Position numbers and translations under genes: made by a program. This document shows positions 36,929 to 45,617 of a DNA stretch of 64,000 nt, piece after piece. This stretch comes from Bryobacteraceae bacterium (lineage in GTDB: Bacteria > Acidobacteriota > Terriglobia > Bryobacterales > Bryobacteraceae), in NCBI GenBank assembly GCA_014860455.1, contig JACZJQ010000330.1, positions 1-64,000 of the forward strand. The letters run 5' to 3'. Positions within the stretch are counted from its first letter, which is position 1, and each line of letters begins with the position of its first letter. The notes beneath the pieces are model-generated. The model made no database searches, was not told where the DNA came from, and saw only the letters and a list, made by a program, of their open reading frames with translations.

Positions 36929-38061
36929 AACCTCACTACTGTAACCTCTGGCGGGGCTCCAAGGCGGACGGGGGCGCCGACAGTGCCGAGGCCGCCGCTG
37001 ACATAGATGGACCTGCCGCCCTGGCGGTAGAGGCCATAGACCCAGGGGGTAAAGAAGCGGGCGACGTTCAAGTGTTCATGGAGGATCTCGACGTTGATCT
37101 GGCCGCCGTGGGTGTGGCCGGCGAGAGTGAGGTCGAAGCCGAGCAAGGCGGCGCGGCCGAAGACGTCGGGGTTGTGCGACAGCAGGATATTGACGGCGCC
37201 GGGCTGAGGGCGGACGGTGCGAAGGTAGCGCGATGCCTGGGGTTGATAGTCGACGCCGGTGAGGGCGAGTTTAGCGGAGCCGAAGTTGAGGGTGGCGGAT
37301 TTGGAGCGGAGGAATTGGATGCCGGCGGCCCGGCCCAGCGCCGTGGCGGCGTTGACGGCCCTGGCATAGACCTCGTGGTTGCCATGGCAGCCATAGACGC
37401 CGGCGTCGGCCTTGAGGCCGCGGAGGATCCAGACGCACTCTTCGAGGTTGTCGGAACGGCGGGTGATGAGGTCGCCGGTGACGACGGTGAGGTTGGGTTT
37501 GGCTTCATTGGCCATGGCGACGGCCCATTCGAGGTCGCGCATGGAGAAAAAGGGTCCGTAGTGGATGTCGGTGAGTTGGGCGATGCGGAGGCCTTGGAGA
37601 TCTTTGGGAAGGCCTGGGATGGCGATGCTGATCTCGCGCAGTTCGGGCCGAGACCAGGCGCGGATGATGCCGGCGGCGGCGAATCCGGCAGGCAGGGCGA
37701 CGATGGCGCCGCTGATGGCTTTGAGCGCCTGGCGGCGTGATGGGTTGACGACGTTGCGGCTGGTGAGGAAGTAGGCGGCGCCGCCGGCGAAAGCGGTTGC
37801 GAGATAGAGCAAGGTGGCGGCCATGGCCCATTGGGCGCCGTTGCCGGGCAGTTGGAGTTGGAGCCCGGTGCCGAAGACGACGGGCATGAGCAGGGTCCAG
37901 GCGATGAGGACGAAGCCGAGAGCGCGCCAGGTGCGGGCCTTGCCGTGGCGGCCGGCGCTATCGGCGGCGCGGGCCAGGCGCGCGGCGAGTTGCCACTGAA
38001 CCAGGGCGGCGGCCAGCGCGATGAGGATATTCGGGAGATTGCGTCGGAGGATTTCGTTCAA
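36916..38061 (-). CDS. Membrane metallophosphoesterase (YkuE/YaeI-like)
   Basis: A 381-residue protein: two to three N-terminal membrane helices (about residues 10-26, 48-66, 82-100), then an RRQALKAISG stretch with another hydrophobic run (a Tat-like or helix segment), then a phosphoesterase domain with LTDIHYGPF, VTGDLITRR, HGNHEVYA, LSHNPDVF and LAGHTHGGQ. This layout matches the YkuE/YaeI group, phosphodiesterases acting on lipid or nucleotide substrates at the outer face of the membrane. Which substrate is unknown. Confidence 0.9.
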   Translation of the reverse strand: MNEILRRNLPNILIALAAALVQWQLAARLARAADSAGRHGKARTWRALGFVLIAWTLLMPVVFGTGLQLQLPGNGAQWAMAATLLYLATAFAGGAAYFLTSRNVVNPSRRQALKAISGAIVALPAGFAAAGIIRAWSRPELREISIAIPGLPKDLQGLRIAQLTDIHYGPFFSMRDLEWAVAMANEAKPNLTVVTGDLITRRSDNLEECVWILRGLKADAGVYGCHGNHEVYARAVNAATALGRAAGIQFLRSKSATLNFGSAKLALTGVDYQPQASRYLRTVRPQPGAVNILLSHNPDVFGRAALLGFDLTLAGHTHGGQINVEILHEHLNVARFFTPWVYGLYRQGGRSIYVSGGLGTVGAPVRLGAPPEVTVVRLCAG

Positions 38062-38148
38062 GGCGTCTTTCCATTTTAGTGTGCGCGGACGCTCGTCCTG
38101 CTATTGGATGCGGGGAAGGGGCGTGGCGGAGACGGTACAATTGAAAGA

Positions 38149-39066
38149 ATGTCCCTTGTTGTTGTCGGTTCGGTCGCCTATGACGGCCTCAAGACGCCCG
38201 CCGGAGAGCGGGCCCGCGCCCTTGGCGGCGCAGCCACCTACATCGCCTTGTCGGCGCGGTATTTCACGCCGGCGAGCATAGTCGCAATTGTCGGCGAGGA
38301 TTTCGACCAGCAGGATGTGGATTTCCTGGCATCACGGCAGATTGGCCTGGAAGGGCTGGAACGGGTTCCGGGCAAGACGTTCTTCTGGGCCGGCGTCTAC
38401 AGCGACGACATGAACGATCGCACGACGCTGGCGACGGAATTGAATGTCTTTGCAGGTTTCGATCCGAAGCTGCCGGAGAGCTACCGCAGCGCGCCTTACC
38501 TGATGCTGGGCAACATCCAGCCGGGGTTGCAGCGCAGCGTGCTGGGGCAGATGGCGAGGCCGCGGCTGGCCGGCGGCGACACGATGAATTTCTGGATCAA
38601 CGATTTTCGCGGCGAGTTGCTGGAGACCATCAAGGATTGGGACTTCCTGCTGATCAACGACAGCGAAGCAAAGCTGCTGTCGGGCGAGACGAACTTGAAG
38701 CGGGCGGCGTCGGCGATCCGGGCGATGGGTCCGAAGATCATTGTGATCAAGCGGGGCGAGTACGGGGCGGTGCTATTCCACGAGGGCGGGCATTTCAGCC
38801 TGCCGGGCTACATCCTCGAAACGCTCAAAGACCCGACGGGCGCGGGCGATTGTTTCGCCGGCGGGTTTATCGGGTACCTGGCCTCGCGCGGCGTTTCACC
38901 GCTGGACGGCACGGCGACGCAGGAGGACCTTGCGCGGGCCGTGGTGTATGGATCCGTGATGGGCAGCTTCTGCTGCGAGGAGTTCAGCGTGGACCGTTTC
39001 CGCACGCTGACGCGCGAGGAGATTGACACACGCTTTGACGAGTTCAGGCGATTCACCGCGTTCTAG
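38149..39066 (+). CDS. PfkB-family carbohydrate/nucleoside kinase
   Basis: A 305-residue ribokinase-fold kinase. GGAATYIALSARYF is the N-terminal substrate-lid motif, IVIKRGEYGAVLF the ATP site, and DPTGAGDCFAGGFIGYLA the PfkB signature 2 with the catalytic Asp. The ATG at 38149 (GAAAGA before it) is preferred over an in-frame start at 38104. Its 3' end overlaps the next gene by 44 bases. Substrate is not determinable; the group includes adenosine and sugar kinases. Confidence 0.9.
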   Translation: MSLVVVGSVAYDGLKTPAGERARALGGAATYIALSARYFTPASIVAIVGEDFDQQDVDFLASRQIGLEGLERVPGKTFFWAGVYSDDMNDRTTLATELNVFAGFDPKLPESYRSAPYLMLGNIQPGLQRSVLGQMARPRLAGGDTMNFWINDFRGELLETIKDWDFLLINDSEAKLLSGETNLKRAASAIRAMGPKIIVIKRGEYGAVLFHEGGHFSLPGYILETLKDPTGAGDCFAGGFIGYLASRGVSPLDGTATQEDLARAVVYGSVMGSFCCEEFSVDRFRTLTREEIDTRFDEFRRFTAF

Positions 39067-40576
39067 ACGGCGCTGGACGGCGTGGCTGGCCGTGGCGCTG
39101 CTCGCCGGATTGAGCGCGGCGGCGGTGTTTGTCACGGCATCGCAGGGGTGGACTCTGTGGTACGGCGACGCTGAAGCGCATCTGAACATTGCACGCCGGC
39201 TGCTTGACGCGCGCGAACCGGGTTACGAACAGATCGGCACCGTTTGGCTACCGCTGCCGCATGTGCTGATGGCGCCGTGGGTGCGCGACGATGCTATGTG
39301 GCACAGCGGGATGGGCGGCGTGATTCCGGTGGCGGTGTGTTACGTGCTGGGCGGATTGCTGACGTTTCTCGGGATGCGCAGAATTTTTGAGTGCGAAGCT
39401 GCAGGGTGGGCGGCGCTGGCGGCGTGGGCGTTGAATCCAAACCTGCTGTACCTGCAAAGCGCACCGATGACTGAGCCGATTGCACTCTGCGCGTTCGCAG
39501 GCATGGTGTGGGCGCTGGCGAATGTGAAAGACGGCGGATCGCGGTGGGCGGCGGCGGCGGGCGTGTTTACGCTGATGGGGACGCTGACGCGGTATGAGTT
39601 CTGGTTCCTGATTCCGGTTGTGACGGCGGCGGTATTGTGGGTGTCGAAGAGGCGGCTGAGGGACGCGTTGATTGTTGGGGCGATTGCGTCGGCGGGTCCG
39701 CTCTATTGGCTGGCGCACAACTGGATTCTGTTTTCGAATCCGCTGGAGTTTTACAACGGCTACTGGTCGGCGAAGGCGATCTACCAGCGGGCGCGGGACG
39801 GCGGGATGGCGCCGTATCCGGGCGAGCATGACTGGGCGGTGGCGCTCGAATATGTTCTGGCGGCGGCGCGGCTGTGTCTGGGCTGGCCGCTGGCTCTTCT
39901 CAGCATTGCGGGCGCGGCGGCGGCGATCTGGAAGCGGGCGTGGGTGGCGCTAGCGGTTTGCGCGGCGCTGCCGGCGTTCTATGTGATGAGCCTGTATTCG
40001 TCGGGCACGCCGATCTTCGTGCCGCACCTATGGCCGAACACGCATTACAACACGCGCTACGGAATGGCGGCGATGCCGCTGGCCGCTCTGGCTCTGGCGG
40101 CGCTGGCCGCTGCTGTGCCGGCGAGATGGCGCGGTTGGGCGGCGGGGGTGCTGGCGGCGGTGGTGATCTCGCCTTGGTTGATCCAGCCTGGGCCGGAGAG
40201 TTGGATCTGCTGGAAGGAGTCGAAGGTGAACTCCGAGGGCCGCAGGGCATGGACGAAGGAAGCCGCCGAATACCTGGCGCCGCGTTACAAGGCGGGCGAG
40301 GGCATCTTTACGAGCTTTGGCGACCTGTCGGGCATCTTAAGGACAGCGCGGATTCCGTTGCGCGAAGGGTTTCATGAAGTCGAGCGGCCGCCGTGGCTGG
40401 CTGCGGCGATGAGGCCGGAGACGCTGCTCAAGGAAGATTGGGCGATTGCGTATTCGGGCGATAAGGTGTCGAAGGCGATGCACCGGCTCAGCCGGGGACC
40501 GAGGCGGTTTGAGTGTGTGAGAATGTATGCGGTCAAGGGTTCGCCCGTGGTCGAAATCTGGCGGCACATCCAATAG
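39023..40576 (+). CDS. GT-C-like membrane glycosyltransferase (ArnT/PMT superfamily candidate)
   Basis: A 517-residue membrane protein with about ten hydrophobic segments and a C-terminal soluble tail of some 130 residues. The first periplasmic loop carries YGDAEAHLNIARRLLD, an acidic motif like the one at the first loop of GT-C enzymes using polyprenyl-phosphate sugars. Start is uncertain: TTG at 39023 inside the PfkB gene, or one of the TTG/GTG codons shortly after. Linkage to a sugar kinase fits a glycosylation role, but no family was recognised with certainty. Confidence 0.65.
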   Translation: MTHALTSSGDSPRSRRRWTAWLAVALLAGLSAAAVFVTASQGWTLWYGDAEAHLNIARRLLDAREPGYEQIGTVWLPLPHVLMAPWVRDDAMWHSGMGGVIPVAVCYVLGGLLTFLGMRRIFECEAAGWAALAAWALNPNLLYLQSAPMTEPIALCAFAGMVWALANVKDGGSRWAAAAGVFTLMGTLTRYEFWFLIPVVTAAVLWVSKRRLRDALIVGAIASAGPLYWLAHNWILFSNPLEFYNGYWSAKAIYQRARDGGMAPYPGEHDWAVALEYVLAAARLCLGWPLALLSIAGAAAAIWKRAWVALAVCAALPAFYVMSLYSSGTPIFVPHLWPNTHYNTRYGMAAMPLAALALAALAAAVPARWRGWAAGVLAAVVISPWLIQPGPESWICWKESKVNSEGRRAWTKEAAEYLAPRYKAGEGIFTSFGDLSGILRTARIPLREGFHEVERPPWLAAAMRPETLLKEDWAIAYSGDKVSKAMHRLSRGPRRFECVRMYAVKGSPVVEIWRHIQ

Positions 40577-40583
40577 GCAAACC

Positions 40584-41408
40584 ATGATGAGAATCCCCTT
40601 CACGAAAGCGCACGGCGCGCGAAACGACTTTCTACTGACCTGGTCGCACGAAGCTCCGGCCGAGGCGATGCTGGCAGAGGCGGCAGTGGCGATCTGCGAC
40701 CGCAACGCGGGGGCAGGCGCCGATGGATGGATGCTGGTGACAGGGCCGGTAAGTGGAAAGCCGGCATCGATCCGGCTGTTCAATCCCGATGGCGGCGAGG
40801 CCGAGATTTCGGGCAACGGCACGCGGTGCGCGGCGGCGTTTTTGTGCGACGCGGGGCTGGCGTGCGGGGAGATTGTGATCGAGACGGGTGCGGGCGCAAA
40901 AGAGTTGCGGCTGCTGGAACGGCACGGCCTGAAGTATCAGTTCGAGATGAACATGGGCGAGGCGGTGATCGCGCCGGGCCACCTGCGATTCGAGTTGTCG
41001 TTGCCGGACGGCGCGCGAGAGTGCACGATTCTCTATGTCGGCAACCCGCAGTGCGCCTTCTTCGTCGAGGATTTTGGATTCGACTGGAAAGACATGGGGG
41101 CGATGGTGGAGCGCCATCCGCAGTTTCCCAAACGGACGAATGTCAGCTTTGTTCGCGTGGCCGACCGGCACACGCTGGAGGTCAGGTTTTTCGAGCGCGG
41201 GGCGGGTTTCACGATGTCGAGCGGGACGGGTTCGACGGGCGCGGTGGCGGCGGCGATGGCCCGGGGACTGGTGCAGAGCCCTGTCACGGTGCGCACGCTG
41301 GCCGGGCCGCTGGAGTTCACGGCCGAGGGCAGGATTCTCAGAATGCGCGGGCCGGCTGAGATTGTCGCCGGCGGCGAGTTCTACTTCGAGGCCAAGGCGA
41401 GCGAATAG
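40584..41408 (+). CDS. dapF: Diaminopimelate epimerase homologue with second catalytic Cys replaced by Ser
   Basis: A 274-residue DapF-fold protein, which would convert LL- to meso-diaminopimelate for lysine and peptidoglycan. It has the N-terminal HGARNDFLL, first catalytic Cys82 in ISGNGTRCAAAF, the YVGNPQCAFFV segment, Glu204 in FFERGAG, and substrate-binding residues. However the second half reads GFTMSSGTGS: the Cys of the normal T-x-A-C-G-T-G motif is Ser213. Either activity is changed or the enzyme acts on another substrate (epimerase or dehydratase of the same fold). ATG at 40584; the end overlaps the convergent beta-lactamase gene by 28 bases. Confidence 0.85.
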   Translation: MMRIPFTKAHGARNDFLLTWSHEAPAEAMLAEAAVAICDRNAGAGADGWMLVTGPVSGKPASIRLFNPDGGEAEISGNGTRCAAAFLCDAGLACGEIVIETGAGAKELRLLERHGLKYQFEMNMGEAVIAPGHLRFELSLPDGARECTILYVGNPQCAFFVEDFGFDWKDMGAMVERHPQFPKRTNVSFVRVADRHTLEVRFFERGAGFTMSSGTGSTGAVAAAMARGLVQSPVTVRTLAGPLEFTAEGRILRMRGPAEIVAGGEFYFEAKASE

Positions 41409-42256
41409 GCCTGGCGCGCGGCCTGGGCGATGGCGGCTTCGAGTTTCGGGTCGGGGACCGTGCCGAGTTTGACGAAGACGGCGATGGCAACGTGAGAGCC
41501 GTCAGGGAGCCGGAAGAAGCCTACGTCGTTGGTGGCGAGGTTGACGCCTTTGATGCGGTGGCCGGTGCCGGTTTTGTGCCAGAGCGGGGTGGAGGGCGGC
41601 AGGCCGGCCTTGAGGCGGCGGGCTCCGGTGGCGGTTTCGGCGAGGACGCGGATGATGAGCCTCTGCGACTCGGGTTTGAGTTGCAGTTCGGCGCGATGGG
41701 TCATTTCAAGCAGCGCGGCCATGGCGGCGGGCGAGGATGAGTTGCGGCCGTCGCGGTCGAAGCCCTGGAGTCCGAGGCGGGTGACCTCGCGGTCCATGTC
41801 GCGTTCGTCGAGGTCGACGCTCATGCCGGTGATGCCGAGCGCGCGCAGGGTGCGGGTGACCTCGGCGGGGCCGCCGATGCGGGCAAGCAGCATGTCGCAG
41901 GCGGTGTTGTCGCTATGGGAGACCATGCCGGAGATCAGTTCGCGGACGGTGAACTGGCGCGGCGCGGGCAGTTTCTTGTTGTCGAGGAAAGAACTGAGGC
42001 CGTCACGGATGTCGGACTGGCGGATTGTGATGGGTTCGTCGAGGCGGAGGCGTCCGGCGTCCACAGCCTTGAGCACGGCGATGGCGATGGGGTATTTATA
42101 AACGCTCATCGTGGGGAAGCGCTCGTCGGCGCGCCAGTTCCAGGTGCGGCCTGATTCGATGTGGCGGATTGCGACGCCGATGCGCGCGCCAGTCTGTTTT
42201 TCGAGCGCGGCGAAATCGGGTTGGGCGAGGAGAGTGAGAAGGAGAAGGGAAGTCAT
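41381..42256 (-). CDS. Class A beta-lactamase-like serine hydrolase
   Basis: A 291-residue exported protein with a short hydrophobic leader (LLLLTLLAQ). Class A motifs are complete: S51xxK54 in SVYKYP, S115-D-N in SHSDN, E151 at the distance from SDN expected of Glu166, and K228-T-G. The position equivalent to Asn170 is Asp155, unusual in the omega loop. It could hydrolyse beta-lactams or be an environmental DD-peptidase relative. Last gene of a five-gene operon; it starts four bases inside the cupin stop. Confidence 0.9.
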   Translation of the reverse strand: MTSLLLLTLLAQPDFAALEKQTGARIGVAIRHIESGRTWNWRADERFPTMSVYKYPIAIAVLKAVDAGRLRLDEPITIRQSDIRDGLSSFLDNKKLPAPRQFTVRELISGMVSHSDNTACDMLLARIGGPAEVTRTLRALGITGMSVDLDERDMDREVTRLGLQGFDRDGRNSSSPAAMAALLEMTHRAELQLKPESQRLIIRVLAETATGARRLKAGLPPSTPLWHKTGTGHRIKGVNLATNDVGFFRLPDGSHVAIAVFVKLGTVPDPKLEAAIAQAARQAYSLALASK

Positions 42257-42579
42257 TTCTTTGATGGCGGCGGCGAGAAGACGACAAGAACCACGAGGTT
42301 GCTCTCGCCCGTGTTTTTCATTCCGTGGATGATGCCAGCGGGTGCGAAGACCATGTCGCCGGGGGACACAGGGCGGATGTCGTTGCCGACCGAGGCTTCG
42401 CCCTGGCCTTCGACGATGACGTACATCTTGTCCTGATCGGCGTGGATGTGGGCCTTGTGCTCCTGACCGGGCAAAAAGCAGTTGAGGCCAGCGTAGAGAT
42501 GATTACCGGCGGCGAGGGAGACCTTGCCCATCTTCGATTCGCCGAATTCGGCTTTGGCTGCGATGTTTCCGATAAACAC
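42253..42579 (-). CDS. Single-domain cupin
   Basis: A 108-residue conserved-barrel protein. Cupin motif 1 is GQEHKAHIHADQDKMYVIVEG with two His and a Glu-like set for metal, motif 2 is PGDMVFAPAGIIHGMKN with the third His. Short cupins of this type are sugar-binding, isomerase or dioxygenase-like; no function is assigned. It sits two bases after the BshB1-like gene and overlaps the beta-lactamase start. Confidence 0.85.
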   Translation of the reverse strand: MFIGNIAAKAEFGESKMGKVSLAAGNHLYAGLNCFLPGQEHKAHIHADQDKMYVIVEGQGEASVGNDIRPVSPGDMVFAPAGIIHGMKNTGESNLVVLVVFSPPPSKK

Positions 42580-42581
42580 GG

Positions 42582-43328
42582 CTAGAACGACCGGCTGCCC
42601 ATGGCGACGATGTCGTCGACGCGCATGGTCTCCTTGACGACATAGGGTTCGCCGTACTTCGAGCCGATCAGGTTGCCGTAGTAACGGGCGATGGAATGGA
42701 GGCGGTCAGTGATCTCCTCGCGGTTGGGGAACAGGTTGCCGCCGGCGGATTGTTCGGCGTATTGCGACTTGTAGGCGAACAGCGATTCCATGCGGCGATC
42801 AAAGTAAGGCGTGATGTCGATGACGAACGACGGCGTGACGGGTGCGTACATCGACGCGTAGACGACTTTGCGCGGGCGGTGGGGCGGCGCCTGGTCGTCC
42901 ATCTTCGTGAGGCCGGCGAGGAACGACGCTTCGAAGCCGAGGATGGAGGCCATGTAGTGGTCCGGATGGCGGGCTTCCCAGTACGGCAGGATGACGGTTT
43001 TGGGTTTCAGGCGGCGGATGACGGCCATGAGCGTCATCTTGAGGGCGATGTTGTTTTCCAGGCGGGCGTCGGGCATCTGGAGGTTTTCGCGGAAGCCGAG
43101 GCGGAGGATGGCGGCGGCGTCGCGAGCCTCGCACATGCGGATTTCGGGTGTTCCGCGAGTGCCCATATCGCCGGCGGTGAGGTCGAGAGCGCCGGTGACG
43201 TAGCCCATCTCCTGCATCTTCATGAGTGCGCCGCCGCAGGTCTGTTCGATGTCGTCGGGGTGGGCGGCGATGGCGAGCACGTCGAGTTCGGGTGCGTTGT
43301 CGAGATCAAGCAATGGCGGATAGAACAT
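42582..43328 (-). CDS. bshB1: LmbE/PIG-L zinc deacetylase, BshB1-like
   Basis: A 248-residue deacetylase similar to BshB1, which removes acetate from GlcNAc-malate in bacillithiol synthesis. Zinc motif AHPDD (H23, D25, D26) lies near the N-terminus, and RHPDH (H121, H124) supplies the further His; GDMGTRGTPEIR and the MASILGFEASFLAGL region resemble BshB1. The ATG at 43328 gives a length typical for BshB1; longer in-frame versions run over the rhomboid gene. bshA and bshC are not in the window, so another LmbE role remains possible. Confidence 0.85.
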   Translation of the reverse strand: MFYPPLLDLDNAPELDVLAIAAHPDDIEQTCGGALMKMQEMGYVTGALDLTAGDMGTRGTPEIRMCEARDAAAILRLGFRENLQMPDARLENNIALKMTLMAVIRRLKPKTVILPYWEARHPDHYMASILGFEASFLAGLTKMDDQAPPHRPRKVVYASMYAPVTPSFVIDITPYFDRRMESLFAYKSQYAEQSAGGNLFPNREEITDRLHSIARYYGNLIGSKYGEPYVVKETMRVDDIVAMGSRSF

Positions 43329-43348
43329 GGTTTGAAGTCCAGTCGGGG

Positions 43349-44014
43349 CTACCAGGTCAGGTCGCGGCGGTCGTGGTAGCGGTCGCGCGTCTTGAGAAGG
43401 AAGATGAGCGCCATGCCGGCGAAAAAGCCGCCGATGTGCGCGAAGAACGCAGTGCCGCCGGTCTGGGCGAAGACGTCGCCGATCGACGAAAAGCCCTCGA
43501 TGAACTGGAAGACGATGAAGTAGAGCATCACCAGCCAGGCGGGCACTTCGAAGGTGAAGACGAACAGCATCCAGCCGATCATGACGATGCGCGAGTGCGG
43601 GAATTTGAGCGCATAGGCGCCCATAACTCCGAAGATGGCGCCGCTGGCGCCGACCATCGGCACGCGGGAATCGGGGTTGATGGCAAATTGCGCCAGCGCC
43701 GCAGCCACGCCGCAAAGGACGTAGAACAGCAGGTACTTGCCGCGTCCGAGGATGTCCTCGACGTTATCGCCGAAGACCCAGAGGAACAGCATGTTGCCGA
43801 TCAGGTGCATCCAGCCGCCATGCATGAACATGGAGGTGAAGATGTTGGCCCATGCGAAATTGTCGGGGATGAAGCCGAACATGAAGGTGAAATCGCGTTG
43901 GGTGTAAGGGTCCAGCGAGCGCTGGAAGAGAAAGACGAAGACGTTGATGGCGATAAGCACAGCCGTGACGACGGGCTTGGAATAATTGGTCTGGCTGTCG
44001 CGGATGGGGATCAT
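43349..44014 (-). CDS. Rhomboid-family intramembrane serine protease
   Basis: A 221-residue membrane protease with six hydrophobic helices. The catalytic dyad is Ser124 in VGASGAIFGVMG (GxSG) and His193 in AFFAHIGGFFAG; the L1-loop HGGWMHLIGNMLFLWVFGD motif is typical. It would cleave membrane proteins within the bilayer; targets unknown. Its ATG overlaps the kinase stop by four bases and its stop is 20 bases from bshB1. Confidence 0.94.
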   Translation of the reverse strand: MIPIRDSQTNYSKPVVTAVLIAINVFVFLFQRSLDPYTQRDFTFMFGFIPDNFAWANIFTSMFMHGGWMHLIGNMLFLWVFGDNVEDILGRGKYLLFYVLCGVAAALAQFAINPDSRVPMVGASGAIFGVMGAYALKFPHSRIVMIGWMLFVFTFEVPAWLVMLYFIVFQFIEGFSSIGDVFAQTGGTAFFAHIGGFFAGMALIFLLKTRDRYHDRRDLTW

Positions 44015-44970
44015 CCGGTGATGGGTCCCGCCCAGTATTTCGTGTAATCGGACTTGGCGCGGCGTTCGCCGCGAGCCATGAGGGCGCGGGCATCGGCCTG
44101 GGCGGCGATCCGGCCGCGGGCGCCCATGGCGGTGCAGTTGAGCGCGGCCATGGCGTTGGAGAATTCAAGCGACTCATGGAGCGAGTAGCCCTGGACGACG
44201 GAGTAACAGAATGCGCCATGGAAGACGTCGCCGGCGCCGGTGGTGTCGAGGCAGTTGACGACGAAGGCGGGCGAGTAATGGTAGGCACCTTCGAAGCGGG
44301 CAAGAGCTCCGTGGGCGCCGAGCGTCATGGCGGCGACCTTCATGCCGTAGGTTTCCTGAAGGAGGGTGAGGGCCTTGAAGGGGTCGGCTTCGCCCGTCCA
44401 GCGCTCGGGGAATTCGCTGGAGGTGATGAGGTAGTCGACAAACGGCAGGACGTTTTCAAAGCCCTTGTAGATGGTGTCGACATCGACGGTGACGGGAATG
44501 CCGTTGGCGCGGGCGATGCGTGCGGCGTGGGCGACGGCGGCGGTGTCGTGGCCGTCGATATGGAGGAGACGGGCCGAAGTGATCTGGTCTTCGGTGATCT
44601 CCTCGGGGTCGATCCTGAGGCAGTCGGGGCGGGACCAGAAAACGGTCCGCTCGCCGGTGGTCTGATCGATGAGGATGTAGGCGGACTGGTTCGGGCAGCC
44701 GATGCGGCGCTGGACATGGTCGAGGTTGACGCCGGTGCCGAGCAGGCTCTGCATCTGGATCTCGCCGCGTTCGTCATCGCCGATGGTGCCGATGTACTTG
44801 GCCTTCAAGCCGAGCATCGAACAGCAGACGATGGCGCTGGCGACCTGGCCGCCGGGGCTCAACACATCCTTCAAAAAAGGCACCTTGCCGCCATAGGACG
44901 GCATGTGCGGGATCAGGATCATGGTGTCGGTGGCATTCAAGCCGACGCCGACGACGTCAAACTCTTTCAT
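44011..44970 (-). CDS. PfkB-family sugar kinase
   Basis: A 319-residue ribokinase-like kinase, first gene of the 41.4-45.0 kb minus-strand operon. It shows SPGGQVASAIVCCSMLG (PfkB signature 1 region), MTLGAHGALARFEG and LDTTGAGDVFHGAFCYSV with the catalytic Asp. It is distinct from the PfkB protein at 38149 in sequence. The substrate is not known; fructose- or ribose-type sugars are typical. Confidence 0.9.
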   Translation of the reverse strand: MKEFDVVGVGLNATDTMILIPHMPSYGGKVPFLKDVLSPGGQVASAIVCCSMLGLKAKYIGTIGDDERGEIQMQSLLGTGVNLDHVQRRIGCPNQSAYILIDQTTGERTVFWSRPDCLRIDPEEITEDQITSARLLHIDGHDTAAVAHAARIARANGIPVTVDVDTIYKGFENVLPFVDYLITSSEFPERWTGEADPFKALTLLQETYGMKVAAMTLGAHGALARFEGAYHYSPAFVVNCLDTTGAGDVFHGAFCYSVVQGYSLHESLEFSNAMAALNCTAMGARGRIAAQADARALMARGERRAKSDYTKYWAGPITG

Positions 44971-45059
44971 CTACCTATTGATTCTCTTACGCCGGCCTCA
45001 ACCGCACAACCAGAGCCGGGCGCATCTCCATGCCGGCGCTTCGATTGGTTGTCCCAGGA

Positions 45060-45617
45060 CTACTGCTTCTGGGGCAGTTCGTAGACGTAGATCGTGTAGG
45101 GGTGGCGGTGGGCTTCCACCTTTTCAACCTTCGAGGGCTTCCAGCCGCGCATCTTGAATTCGAGCGAAACGACGCGTGCGCCGGGTTTGAGTTCCTTTTC
45201 GAACTTGGGGCGGAGTTGGTCGTTGGCCTCGGTGATGAGGTAAAGCGTGACGACGTCGGCGTCCTTCAGGTCCACCTGCATCATGTCGCCTTGGATCACC
45301 TTGATCTGATTGGACAGACCCATGGTTTCGCTCTGTTCGCGGGTCCGGCGAACCAGGGTTCCGCTCAACTCGACGCCAACGGCCTTGGCGCTGAAATTCT
45401 TCGCGGCTGAGAACAGGATGCGGCCGTCGCCGCAGCCGAGGTCGTAGACCGTCTCGCCGCTCTTGAGTCCGGCGAGTTGGAGCATCCTGTCCACCACGGG
45501 TTGGGGAGAAGTGACGTAAGGCGCAAGCTTGGCCGGCTTCGGTCTGGGTGGATCGATGGCAAGCGCGGGCACGGCGAGGATCGCCAGCGTGACGAGTGAT
45601 CGGACCAGATACCTCAT
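45060..45617 (-). CDS. Exported SAM-dependent methyltransferase (class I)
   Basis: A 185-residue protein with a signal peptide (LVRSLVTLAILAVPALA) and a Rossmann methyltransferase domain: LAGLKSGETVYDLGCGDGRI (motif I), AVGVELSGTLVRR (acidic residue for ribose) and LKPGARVVSLEFKM. It overlaps the upstream exported gene by four bases (ATGA). A paralogue of the same layout lies at 59571-60158. SAM methyltransferases behind a signal peptide are unusual because SAM is cytoplasmic; an uncleaved membrane anchor is an alternative. Confidence 0.85.
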   Translation of the reverse strand: MRYLVRSLVTLAILAVPALAIDPPRPKPAKLAPYVTSPQPVVDRMLQLAGLKSGETVYDLGCGDGRILFSAAKNFSAKAVGVELSGTLVRRTREQSETMGLSNQIKVIQGDMMQVDLKDADVVTLYLITEANDQLRPKFEKELKPGARVVSLEFKMRGWKPSKVEKVEAHRHPYTIYVYELPQKQ

